From the NCBI RefSeq assembly GCF_009688965.1, contig NZ_AP021875.1:3596001-3660000 (forward strand): a DNA stretch of 64,000 bases, read 5' to 3'. A model generated the notes under the pieces. It worked only from the letters and a program-made list of their open reading frames with translations. It made no database searches and was not told the origin of the DNA. This document shows, in pieces, positions 18,313 through 28,408 of the stretch. The first letter of the stretch is position 1. Each line of letters starts with the position of its first letter. The translations under genes were made by a program, and so were the position numbers. This DNA comes from Desulfosarcina widdelii. GTDB taxonomy: Bacteria > Desulfobacterota > Desulfobacteria > Desulfobacterales > Desulfosarcinaceae.

Positions 18313-19215
18313 ATGAACGATAGAAACGTAGTTACCGGAAAAAATGAAATGCCAATATGCTACTCCAGCGAAGAAGCCCGCACGGTTCTGGATTCCCTTT
18401 CGGCCCACATCGCCATTGTGGACGAAGACGGCATCATTCTGGACACCAACCGTGCCTGGCGAGCCTTTGCAGTGAAGAGCGGCATGCCTGACGATTACGA
18501 TTCCATCGGCGAAAACTACCTGGACGTCTGCGAAGCTGCCACAGGAGAGGAAGGCGAACATACCCGGGCGGTGGCGGCCGGAATTCGGGACGTGATCGCC
18601 GGCCGGGTGGACGAATTTCTGCACGACTATCCCTGCCACAGTCCCGACGGTCCCCACTGGTACTACCTGCGCGCCATTCGCATGTCCGGGGAAGGTCCGG
18701 TCCGGGTGGTGGTCAGCCATGAGGAAATCACCGCCCTCAAGCAGACCGAAGAAGCGCTGCGGGAAAGCGAGGCCCAACTCAAACAGCAGAAGGTGGAACT
18801 GGAAGAGGCCAACATCGCCTTGAAAGTTTTGCTGAAGCAGCGAGAGGACGATAAAACCGAAATCGAACAGAAGGTAATCGCCAACGTCAAGGAGATGGTG
18901 ATGCCCTATGTGGAAAAGCTCAAGCGGGTCAGTCTGAAGCCCAAGGACAAACGAGTGGTGGAAATCATTGATTCCCATCTGCAGGACATCATCTCACCGA
19001 TGATACAGAAGCTGACCAACGCCAACATCATCCTGACTCCCCAGGAAATCCAGGTAGCTTCTCTGGTCAAAGACGGTAAGGCCAGCAAGGAAATTGCCGA
19101 TATTCTCAATGTCGCCGAAACCACGGTGCATTTTCACCGCAAAAACCTGCGCAAAAAATTCGGATTGAGCAACAGCCAGACCAATTTGCGGAGCTATCTG
19201 ATTTCCATTTCTTAG
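18313..19215 (+). CDS. PAS domain LuxR-type transcriptional regulator
   Basis: 300 residues from ATG 18313 (AGGTG 5 bases upstream; alternative ATG 18274). Residues about 15-145 form a PAS-like sensor (VLDSLSAHIAIVDEDGIILDTNRAWRAFA...GENYLDVCEAA), followed by a coiled coil (EEALRESEAQLKQQKVELEEANIALKVLL), a four-helix-like linker, and a C-terminal LuxR helix-turn-helix (LTPQEIQVASLVKDGKASKEIADILNVAETTVHFHRKNLRKKFG). No transmembrane segment. This architecture is abundant in sulfate reducers; ligand and targets are unknown. Confidence 0.87.
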   Translation: MNDRNVVTGKNEMPICYSSEEARTVLDSLSAHIAIVDEDGIILDTNRAWRAFAVKSGMPDDYDSIGENYLDVCEAATGEEGEHTRAVAAGIRDVIAGRVDEFLHDYPCHSPDGPHWYYLRAIRMSGEGPVRVVVSHEEITALKQTEEALRESEAQLKQQKVELEEANIALKVLLKQREDDKTEIEQKVIANVKEMVMPYVEKLKRVSLKPKDKRVVEIIDSHLQDIISPMIQKLTNANIILTPQEIQVASLVKDGKASKEIADILNVAETTVHFHRKNLRKKFGLSNSQTNLRSYLISIS

Positions 19216-19396
19216 CAGGCGACGACCAACATCTCGATTTGACCAAAAACACCCGTTTCCGGCTATAATGCCACCTGCCTTTTTGGGTAGGTTTGGCCTA
19301 TCATTGTGCTGTTATCCGTTTCACATGGTTTTCCTCCGGCAACATGATTACCCTATCTCAACGAATTAAAACGAAGAAGTTACGGGAGGCAACACC

Positions 19397-20581
19397 ATGG
19401 AACGCATTGAGCGCGACAGCATAGCGGATATTTTCTTCCATCTGAAATGGGAGAGCGAACACGCCCATCATCTGGAAGGATATTCCGCCAGAAACGTAAA
19501 TTTGTGGCGGGACTGGCTTCCAGACCGGGTGAACCGGGCAGTGCTGGGCAAGCCGGTCTGGGAGCAGGCTCGGGTCAGCTTTGAGCCCGGCGTACTTTTC
19601 GGTAACAGTCGGAAGCCCTTTAAAATAGATCGCAAGCGCTTCAGCATGGCCCCCCGGGCTGGACGGTTTTATCCCCAGGGGCGCCTGAGCGGCATAGCCG
19701 GCGTTTTTCCCCAGAACATTCAGCCTTTTCGGTGCGTCGGCATCCATAACGGACACATGGAGGTCGATTTGGGACATCCGCTGGCCAGCTACCCGTTGTC
19801 CCTCTCCATGACGGTCGGGCAGGTTTCGGCCAAAACCGACGAACGCGGCGGCAGCAGCGCCGACTGGGTGGGTCTGCTCACCGACGGTCCCGGCATGCAG
19901 GCGCGGTGGCAGGACATACCCACCGACTTTTTCAGCGATGCACCCTTTGTCCGCCAGAACGAACAGGCCGACAGCCGCTTCTATGCCCAGCCCCGGCTGG
20001 TGCACCATCTGGACGAAACGGCCCGGGACATGGTGGCCAACCTGTACAAACGTTTCGTCAAGGACGATATGCAGGTGCTGGATCTGATGAGCAGTTGGGC
20101 TTCCCATCTTCCCGAAGATGTGAAGCCGGCCGGTGTGAGCGGCCTGGGACTCAACCGCATCGAACTGGAGCAAAATCCCCGACTGACCGACATCCGTGTT
20201 CACGACCTCAACACCAATCCGGTGCTGCCCTATGACGAAGCGTCTTTCGATGTGGTTATCTGCAGCCTCTCGGTAGAGTATCTGACCCAACCCCTGGAGG
20301 TTTTCGCCGATGTGGCGCGGGTACTCAAGCCCGGCGGGATCTTCGTGGTCAGCTTCTCCAACCGCTGGTTCCCGCCGAAGGCCGTCCAGATCTGGGAGCG
20401 GATCCACGAATTCGAACGGGTAGGACTGGTCATGGAGTACTTTCTGCGAAGTGCTCGTTTCGACAACCTGGGTACCTACTCCATGCGGGGGCTGCCCCGC
20501 CCACGCAAGGACAAATACGCCGGCGAACTGGTTTTCTCCGACCCGGTATACGCGGTCTGGGGATCGCGGGTTCAAGGATAG
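19397..20581 (+). CDS. FKBP-like/methyltransferase fusion protein
   Basis: 394 residues; GGGAGG before ATG 19397. The C-terminal half is an SAM-dependent methyltransferase-like fold: VLDLMSSWASHLP (about residue 230) is a degenerate glycine-rich motif I, with VHDLNTNPVLPYDEASFDVVICSLSVEYLTQPLEVFADVARVLKPGGIFVVSFSNRWFP. The N-terminal half (about 55-150) contains FEPGVLFGNSRKPFKIDRKRF and MEVDLGHPLASYPLSLSMTVGQV, resembling the C-terminal part of SlyD-type FKBP prolyl isomerases (VDANHPLAGKTLxFxVEV). The FKBP assignment is my inference; substrate is unknown. Confidence 0.7.
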   Translation: MERIERDSIADIFFHLKWESEHAHHLEGYSARNVNLWRDWLPDRVNRAVLGKPVWEQARVSFEPGVLFGNSRKPFKIDRKRFSMAPRAGRFYPQGRLSGIAGVFPQNIQPFRCVGIHNGHMEVDLGHPLASYPLSLSMTVGQVSAKTDERGGSSADWVGLLTDGPGMQARWQDIPTDFFSDAPFVRQNEQADSRFYAQPRLVHHLDETARDMVANLYKRFVKDDMQVLDLMSSWASHLPEDVKPAGVSGLGLNRIELEQNPRLTDIRVHDLNTNPVLPYDEASFDVVICSLSVEYLTQPLEVFADVARVLKPGGIFVVSFSNRWFPPKAVQIWERIHEFERVGLVMEYFLRSARFDNLGTYSMRGLPRPRKDKYAGELVFSDPVYAVWGSRVQG

Positions 20582-20676
20582 AAAAGTTATTCGCATTCAC
20601 CTGCACTTGGCAGAATCTCAAAATGATTGCACCGAAAATTTGATGGTCCTTTGAAAAGTGGGGGTTTAAAGTTAGT

Positions 20677-20748
20677 CGTCATTCCGGCGCAGGCCGGGAT
20701 ACAGGCAGTTCGTTTGTTCTGGATGCCGGATCAAGTCCGGCATGACGA
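20677..20748. repeat. Dispersed intergenic repeat, copy 1
   Basis: CGTCATTCCGGCGCAGGCCGGGAT... TTCTGGATGCCGGATCAAGTCCGGCATGACGA, an imperfect hairpin with CGTCAT/ATGACG ends. A second copy lies at 55553-55625. This CGTCATTCCGG...CCGGCATGACGA class is a common dispersed element in proteobacteria; it lies upstream of the PPOX-family gene and runs in frame into it, but the gene's own start is downstream. Confidence 0.75.
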
Positions 20749-20788
20749 AACCATAGATGCTTTTCTGAAAAGTTTAAAGGAGATGCCA

Positions 20789-21175
20789 ATGAACCTGAAA
20801 GACTATTTTGAAGCCAACAAGGGAATGGGCGTGCTGTCCACTGCTGACGACCAGGGCCGAGTCAACGCCGCCGTCTATGCGCGTCCCCACGTACTTGACG
20901 ACGGCAGCCTGGCGTTTATTATGAGGGACCGCCTATCCCACGCGAATTTACAGTCCAATGCCAAGGCTGCCTACCTGTTTCGGGAAGAGGGGGGCGGCTA
21001 CAAGGGCCTCCGCCTGCACCTTACCAAGACCCGGGAAGAGAGCGGCACCCCGTTGGTCGCAGAGCTTTGCCGCCGCTGCAAGATCGCTGACAAGCCCGAC
21101 GCAGTCCGTCACCTGGTAGCGTTTAAAGTGGACAAGGAACTGCCCCTGATCGGTGCCGGCGAATCGCCGGAATAG
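20789..21175 (+). CDS. Pyridoxamine 5'-phosphate oxidase-family (FMN-binding split barrel) protein
   Basis: 128 residues from ATG 20789, which has AAGGAG at the right distance (6 bases); upstream in-frame codons translate the dispersed repeat and are not part of the gene. MGVLSTADDQGRVNAAVYARPHVLDDGSLAFIMRDRLSHANLQSNAKAAYLF is the typical split-barrel start, and LRLHLTKTREE and the late AFKVDKELPLIG segment complete the barrel. Short members of this family bind FMN or haem and are mostly uncharacterised. Confidence 0.83.
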   Translation: MNLKDYFEANKGMGVLSTADDQGRVNAAVYARPHVLDDGSLAFIMRDRLSHANLQSNAKAAYLFREEGGGYKGLRLHLTKTREESGTPLVAELCRRCKIADKPDAVRHLVAFKVDKELPLIGAGESPE

Positions 21176-21388
21176 TGGTGCCCGATTTACAGCAGGTTGC
21201 ATGGGTGTAGTGGCAAGGTTTATCCCCGCCTTTGTCGACCCGGTGCGGGTTGACCACACCCCTACGCCTCCTGGCAAGATGCGATTTCCCTGCAGGAGTA
21301 TCGGTTCCTGTTTTGCAGTTCCTGAAAAAGCATGGTATATAAAAAGTTAATCGTTCCGAAAGACAAAAATCCCTTCAACCGCTGGCAC

Positions 21389-21426
21389 GGTGGTGCGATC
21401 TCGCAATGAGCATCGCACCACCTTTT
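21389..21426 (+). terminator. Rho-independent terminator-like hairpin
   Basis: Perfect 11-base stem GGTGGTGCGAT (21389-21399)/ATCGCACCACC (21412-21422) with a 12-base loop, followed by TTTT. It lies about 210 bases after the PPOX-family stop and 110 bases before the next gene on the same strand. Apart from it, 21176-21537 shows nothing I can name. Confidence 0.6.
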
Positions 21427-21537
21427 GCGCTTTGTTATAGCTAATTCTCTTTCATTCATAACATAGAAGGTCAAAAGGCGTAACGCGATGTTGACCCTTA
21501 ACCGGCCGTCACCGCAGTGATCGCCTATAGGAAAATC

Positions 21538-22488
21538 ATGCAGCCAACGATCAAAATCGGTGTCAGTTCCTGCCTGCTGGGGGAAAAGGTTCGCTTCGAC
21601 GGCGGCCACAAACATGACCGCTATATCACCGGGACATTGGGAAAATTTTTTACTTACGTGCCCGTATGTCCGGAAACCGAATGCGGCCTGGGGATTCCCA
21701 GGGAAGCCATGCGCCTGGTGGGGCTTGCGGACAACCCGCGTCTGGTCACCAACAAGACCGGCATCGATCATACCGAGCGCATGCAGACCTGGGTGGAAAA
21801 GAGGCTGGATGCACTGGACCGGGAAAACCTGTACGGCTTCATCTTTAAAAAAGATTCCCCCAGCAGCGGTCTGCACCGGGTCCGGGTCTATTCGGACAAA
21901 GGCCCGCCGGCAAGAACCGGAAGGGGGATCTTTGCCGCCGCCTTCACTCGGCGCTTTCCCCGCATCCCTGTGGAAGAAGAGGGAAGGCTGCATGATCCCG
22001 GTTTAAGGGAAAACTTTATCGAACGGATATTCGCACTTAGGCGCTGGCGCGAAGCCCTGGATGAAAAACGGAGCCTCGGGGGTCTGGTGGCGTTTCACAC
22101 CCGTGAAAAGTTGCTGCTCATGGCCCACAGCCAGAAGCACTACCGGCAGATGGGGCGCCTGGTGGCTACGGGGAAAACCATGGCGGCAGCCCGCCTTTAC
22201 GACGATTACGAAACTTCGTTGATGGAAGCCCTGCACCTGAAAGCCACCGTCTCCAAGCACACTAACGTGCTCATGCACATCCTGGGCTATTTCAAGAAAC
22301 AACTGTCCGGCGACGAAAAACAGGAAGTGCTGAGCGTGATTGACAATTACCGCAGCGGTCATCTGCCGCTGATCGTTCCCGTAACCCTGCTGAACCATTT
22401 CGTGCGAAAGTACCGCCAGCCCTATTTATCCGATCAAACGTACCTGCAGCCGCACCCGCTGGAGCTGGCCCTGCGCAATCATGTTTAA
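21538..22488 (+). CDS. DUF523/DUF1722 (YbgA-type) protein
   Basis: 316 residues from ATG 21538 (in-frame alternative 21517). Residues about 1-150 are DUF523: KIGVSSCLLGEKVRFDGGHK, VCPETECGLGIPREAMRLVG, FIFKKDSPSSGLHRVRVY, with cysteines at the conserved positions. Residues about 185-300 are DUF1722/YbgA: LVAFHTREKLLLMAHSQKHYRQMGRLVA...THVLMHxLGYFKK-like (here HTNVLMHILGYFKKQLSGDEKQEVL) and LPLIVPVTLLNHFVRKY. The two-domain form is widespread; DUF523 proteins have been linked to sulfur chemistry of tRNA/thiouracil, but this protein's role is unproven. Confidence 0.85.
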   Translation: MQPTIKIGVSSCLLGEKVRFDGGHKHDRYITGTLGKFFTYVPVCPETECGLGIPREAMRLVGLADNPRLVTNKTGIDHTERMQTWVEKRLDALDRENLYGFIFKKDSPSSGLHRVRVYSDKGPPARTGRGIFAAAFTRRFPRIPVEEEGRLHDPGLRENFIERIFALRRWREALDEKRSLGGLVAFHTREKLLLMAHSQKHYRQMGRLVATGKTMAAARLYDDYETSLMEALHLKATVSKHTNVLMHILGYFKKQLSGDEKQEVLSVIDNYRSGHLPLIVPVTLLNHFVRKYRQPYLSDQTYLQPHPLELALRNHV

Positions 22489-22553
22489 CGGCCGTACGCC
22501 GCAGATTCATCTATAGATCTCCATGCGCCCCGACATGGGTAGATCCACCTTGA

Positions 22554-24911
<2,358 letters not shown>

Positions 24912-24973
24912 CAGAATGACGCGGCCGATGAGCAGGCATCGCTGGAAAAAATGAAATAATGGTCTATAGTATA

Positions 24974-25001
24974 GGGAAAGGGGTCAACCGATCCCTTTCC
25001 C
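24974..25001. repeat. Inverted repeat between katG and the zinc-ribbon gene
   Basis: GGGAAAGGG (24974-24982) and CCCTTTCCC (24993-25001), a perfect 9-base stem with a 10-base loop, without a T-tract. It could be a leader hairpin or processing site in the katG downstream region. Confidence 0.45.
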
Positions 25002-25022
25002 ACCATCTTCAAGGAGGTTTTC

Positions 25023-25229
25023 ATGGCAGAGAAGAAATTCAAACAGGTCTGCGGATGCAAACACTGCGGAAACGAAGCCGAAATGGAGATTACCTGTACA
25101 CTGGAAGAGCAGAAAGCGGGCGACGCCAACCTCGAGCCTCACGTGGTGCCCAAAGAAAAGGGCAAAACGCGCGGCCATGCCGTGTGCAGTCACTGCGGCG
25201 GGGAGGCGGATATCTGGCTGGATGTCTGA
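25023..25229 (+). CDS. Small zinc-ribbon-like protein
   Basis: 68 residues; very strong ribosome site AAGGAGG before ATG 25023. Cysteine pairs CKHCGN (about residues 12-17) and CSHCGG (about 57-62) form a likely zinc ribbon; between them is an acidic/basic stretch (TLEEQKAGDANLEPHVVPKEKGKTRG). It lies 111 bases after katG on the same strand, so it may be part of the peroxide response. No family name is recognised. Confidence 0.75.
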   Translation: MAEKKFKQVCGCKHCGNEAEMEITCTLEEQKAGDANLEPHVVPKEKGKTRGHAVCSHCGGEADIWLDV

Positions 25230-25589
25230 CTTTTCGGTAGGCCGAAAACGCTTGAGTAAGGGCAATCATCGTCAACCGTCAGTAGCCGTCGACAAACCGC
25301 CGTATAGCGGGTTTTTCATGCTCCTGCGGCGTTTTTTTCCAGCGTTGGGGATTTCTTTCCGGCGGAGGATGCTTTGCGGGTCCACATGCTTGCGGCCGAA
25401 TATAAACCGCGTGCAATCCATCGCAAAATGGCCTATGATGGGTTTTATTGAGGCTGAAGCCCCCTCACATTTGTGCATCACCGGGTATCTATCCTGGATC
25501 TGATCTGACCGGACAACAATCAGATCTTCTGTTTCAGAAAGACATCCTGAGTCACTGCGCAAGAACCCCAATAAAGGAGAGTTTTTCCG

Positions 25590-25790
25590 ATGGAAGGTCA
25601 CATTAAGTGGTACGACGAGAAAAAGAAGTTCGGATTTGTCACCACCCAGGAAAACGAGGACATTTTCCTGCATGTCTCCGGCATTAAAGAGTATGGCCAT
25701 TTCGGTCTGCAGCGCGATGACCGGGTGGAATTCGAAATCCGGGAAACCCCCAAAGGAAAGCAAGCCGTCAACCTGCGACCCATTCAATAA
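25590..25790 (+). CDS. Cold-shock-domain protein (CspA family)
   Basis: 66 residues; GHIKWYDEKKKFGFVTTQENEDIFLHVSGI contains RNP1 (KKFGFV) and RNP2 (DIFLHVS) of the CspA OB fold; the usual glycine of KGFGFI is replaced by Lys-Lys. It binds single-stranded RNA/DNA as a chaperone. AAAGGAGAG precedes ATG 25590. The 360 bases upstream (25230-25589) hold no gene; a long 5' leader would be normal for this family but I cannot show its structure. Confidence 0.92.
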   Translation: MEGHIKWYDEKKKFGFVTTQENEDIFLHVSGIKEYGHFGLQRDDRVEFEIRETPKGKQAVNLRPIQ

Positions 25791-25846
25791 CCCATTTTGC
25801 GGCATGCGTCACCAAGCCAGTGCCGGTGACGTTCCAAGAAGAGGGG

Positions 25847-26236
25847 TCACCCGGCAATGGGTGCCCCCTTTGTTCTTTTCACATCAAGCCACCTGTAACC
25901 TTCTGCCAAGGTGGTGAACACGCGAATATTTCCCCCGAGACTGACCGCAGTTTTTTCACCGAAACGATTGGGGTCTATGAGAGACTCATTCAGGACAAAC
26001 GCAGCTTTGAGCCCTTGAAATTTTTCGGCGATTCGAGATCCATATTGAAACCGCTGCAAGGTGTCGAGCTGACCGGTTACATCGCGCGCATCGCAAAGTA
26101 TCTTGGAGATATCCGCATTGCGGGCCTCATCGGGCACCTGTGAAAAAAAGAGCTGTATGGATACTAAAGATACGGGCTCGGCGAAAACGACGTGAACCAA
26201 GTCGGCTTCCACCCTGATTGTGAAACCGTCTGCCAC
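25847..26236 (-). CDS. STAS/SpoIIAA-like protein
   Basis: 129 residues from GTG 26236, chosen for the GAAGGAGGACGAAG ribosome site. The pattern VEADLVHVVFAEPVSLVSIQLFFSQVPDEARNADISKILCDARDVTGQLDTLQRFQYGSRIAEKFQGLKAAFVLNESLIDPNRFGEKTAVSLGGNIRVFTTLAEGYRWL matches small STAS/SEC14-like signalling proteins. It starts 22 bases after the histidine kinase stop on the same strand, so the two form an operon. A phosphorylatable serine as in SpoIIAA is not evident. Likely an accessory of the kinase; inferred from context. Confidence 0.75.
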   Translation of the reverse strand: MADGFTIRVEADLVHVVFAEPVSLVSIQLFFSQVPDEARNADISKILCDARDVTGQLDTLQRFQYGSRIAEKFQGLKAAFVLNESLIDPNRFGEKTAVSLGGNIRVFTTLAEGYRWLDVKRTKGAPIAG

Positions 26237-26258
26237 CTTCGTCCTCCTTCCAACCATT

Positions 26259-28205
26259 TCATTTGCCGGATATAGACCCACCAACCTGCCGCGGTAATTC
26301 AATTTCGAATCGGCTGCCTTCGCCCGGCCGGCTGTTTACCGCAACCGTGCCGCCATGCTTCTGGACGATCTTGCGCGTAACGTAAAGCCCGATGCCGGTG
26401 CCTTGGCGGCCTTTGGTGGACGAGAACAGGTCGAAAACGGTTTTGGCTTTTTCGGGGCTCATGCCACCGCCGGTATCCTCGACGATGAAGGCAATGCGGT
26501 CCGGATGCACCTCGGTTAGAAAGTCGATGCGATGTTGGTCCGGCGCCGGACTTTCGATGCAGGCTTCCACGGCGTTGTCGATGATGTTGTACAGGGCGGT
26601 TCGAAGCAGATCCGCATCAATGGGCATCTCCACCGGCACATCGGAAATTTGGGGATTGAACTGGATATTGGCGCCCTTCACCTTGGTTGCCACGTTGGCT
26701 GCCACATCCCCGGCAAATTGCTGAATGTCGGTCGGGACCGGATGAATATCCCGCTCCTTGGCGTAGTAGAGAATGTCCGTGACCAGTTTTCGGATGCGCT
26801 CGGTCATGAGACGGACCGTGTCCAACCCCTCCTCGATGCGCGCCGGTCGGTCGCGGTAAAAACCGGAATCGATCATGTACACACCGGCGTCCAGTCCGGT
26901 CAGGCTGCCTTTCAGATCGTGGGACAGGGTGCTGACCATCAACCCCAGATTGGCCAGATTGGTTTGCAGCTTGCGCAGTTGGGTCACGTCGGCAAAAATC
27001 GCCAGCACCTGGATCAGTTTCCCGGTGGCCGTCTTGATCGGCGAAGTCCAGGCCATTACATTGGTTTTCATCCCTTCGTTGTTGGTCAGCACCATGTCTC
27101 CCTGATGTGCCTCGCCGCTGCGCACGGTCAGCGAGATGGGGTCCCGATAGGCCGGAAAAATGCCCGGCCGGAATACGTCGAAAAACAGCCGGCCGGTGTG
27201 ATCGCCGTAGTTCTCCCTGAAAGCGCGATTGGCCGCGTTGATGCGAAATCGTCGGTCCAGCACCACGATGCTGGACGGCACTGCGTTGAAAAGCTGTTCG
27301 TAGCGCTGGTGGGTCCGGCGGCTCTCTGCTGCCAGCCGTTCGATCTCCTTGGTGCCGGCAAAAATTTCGATGACCAGGTCGATGTTGCCGTCGTTGTCGT
27401 AGATCGGCGCCGTATGCACCGTTACAGGAACCCGGGCGCCGCTGGCGTAGCGGACCAGTGCCCGCGTTTTCATTACGCTTTCGTGGCGCAGGGTCCGGCC
27501 TACGGGGCAGCCGTTGCGGGTAGCCCGGCGGCCCGCATAGATCCCCCAACTGTTCTGGTAGAGCCGATTGCCCAGGTAGCGGTTGTAAATGCCGTTGGCG
27601 GCCAGCAGCGTGCACTGTTTGTCATGGATGGAGACAAAATAGGGCAGTTCGTTGAAATAACGCATGCCTCCCTGGGCATCGCTGGCGACCTGGCTGATGA
27701 AGGCCGACATTTTTTCCACGATCTGGCGCACGGCCAGAAAACGCTCGGTTTCGACGGTGGCCTGCAAGCGCTCCCGATCTCGGGCTTCCGGATTGTCGGA
27801 AAGAGAGCGAATTTGCCTGCGCATGTGCACAACTTTTTCCATGCGCCGCAGCACGACCGACAGCATTGGGGCAGCCGCCGGCAAAACGATGAACTCGTCG
27901 GCTCGATATTTGAAGTCCGCGACGGCGGCTTCCAGTTTCCCGGTGGTGGTCACCAGGATCTGAACCTCTTTGTCCTGCAGACGGATGCCGTCCACCAGCG
28001 CCAAGGCGTCATGGACCCCGTCGCCGACAACCACCCAGGCCGGCTGCATGGTTTCGAATTTCCGGAGTCCCTCGGCACCGCTGTGCACCAAAACCACGCC
28101 ATAGTCCAGGGCCGCCAGTGCCGGCGCCAGCGTCTGCTCATAAGGGGCATCGTCGATAACAAGAACAGGTTCTTTGACCATGGAGCGTCCGTCAGATCCT
28201 CTCAT
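26259..28205 (-). CDS. Hybrid receiver-PAS-histidine kinase
   Basis: 648 residues (alternative start 28181), no membrane segments. An N-terminal receiver-like domain (KEPVLVIDDAPYEQ, but the phospho-acceptor region reads WVVVGDGVHDA, so it may be degenerate), a coiled coil, two PAS-type regions (about residues 190-300 and 300-415, the second with RRFRINAANRAFRENYGDHTGRLFFD), then HisKA-like LMVSTLSHDLKGSLTGLD with the phosphorylated histidine and an HATPase domain with NIIDNAVEAC (N box), VEDTGGGM (G1) and KGRQGTGIGLYV (G2). A cytoplasmic sensor kinase; the partner regulator is not adjacent. It is followed by the STAS-like gene. Confidence 0.87.
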   Translation of the reverse strand: MRGSDGRSMVKEPVLVIDDAPYEQTLAPALAALDYGVVLVHSGAEGLRKFETMQPAWVVVGDGVHDALALVDGIRLQDKEVQILVTTTGKLEAAVADFKYRADEFIVLPAAAPMLSVVLRRMEKVVHMRRQIRSLSDNPEARDRERLQATVETERFLAVRQIVEKMSAFISQVASDAQGGMRYFNELPYFVSIHDKQCTLLAANGIYNRYLGNRLYQNSWGIYAGRRATRNGCPVGRTLRHESVMKTRALVRYASGARVPVTVHTAPIYDNDGNIDLVIEIFAGTKEIERLAAESRRTHQRYEQLFNAVPSSIVVLDRRFRINAANRAFRENYGDHTGRLFFDVFRPGIFPAYRDPISLTVRSGEAHQGDMVLTNNEGMKTNVMAWTSPIKTATGKLIQVLAIFADVTQLRKLQTNLANLGLMVSTLSHDLKGSLTGLDAGVYMIDSGFYRDRPARIEEGLDTVRLMTERIRKLVTDILYYAKERDIHPVPTDIQQFAGDVAANVATKVKGANIQFNPQISDVPVEMPIDADLLRTALYNIIDNAVEACIESPAPDQHRIDFLTEVHPDRIAFIVEDTGGGMSPEKAKTVFDLFSSTKGRQGTGIGLYVTRKIVQKHGGTVAVNSRPGEGSRFEIELPRQVGGSISGK

Positions 28206-28300
28206 ACGGTTTTAACGATTTTCATCCATACCTCTTCACCGTGATCTTTTTTCAAGGTGCTTTTTCTAAACCGAAGGCTTCCGAAGCACAACATTTATTG

Positions 28301-28353
28301 AAAAAAAATCAGGGCCCGGGGAAAACAGGCAAAAGCCGCTCCCCGGACCCTGA
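28301..28353 (-). terminator. Rho-independent terminator of the selenoprotein gene
   Basis: On the minus strand a 13-base stem (TCAGGGTCCGGGG/CCCCGGGCCCTGA, one T-G pair) with a 19-base loop is followed by eight T residues. It lies about 55 bases after the stop of the FAD-dependent reductase. Confidence 0.8.
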
Positions 28354-28408
28354 CATGTGCTCAACAGTATTTCAGGCAGTCTGAATGGCTGTCGAATCCG
28401 ACCCTTCC

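Noticed and set aside
26532..28244. 570-residue open frame antisense to the histidine kinase
   Set aside because: His/Gln/Val/Gly-rich composition typical of antisense shadows; the minus-strand kinase motifs are complete.
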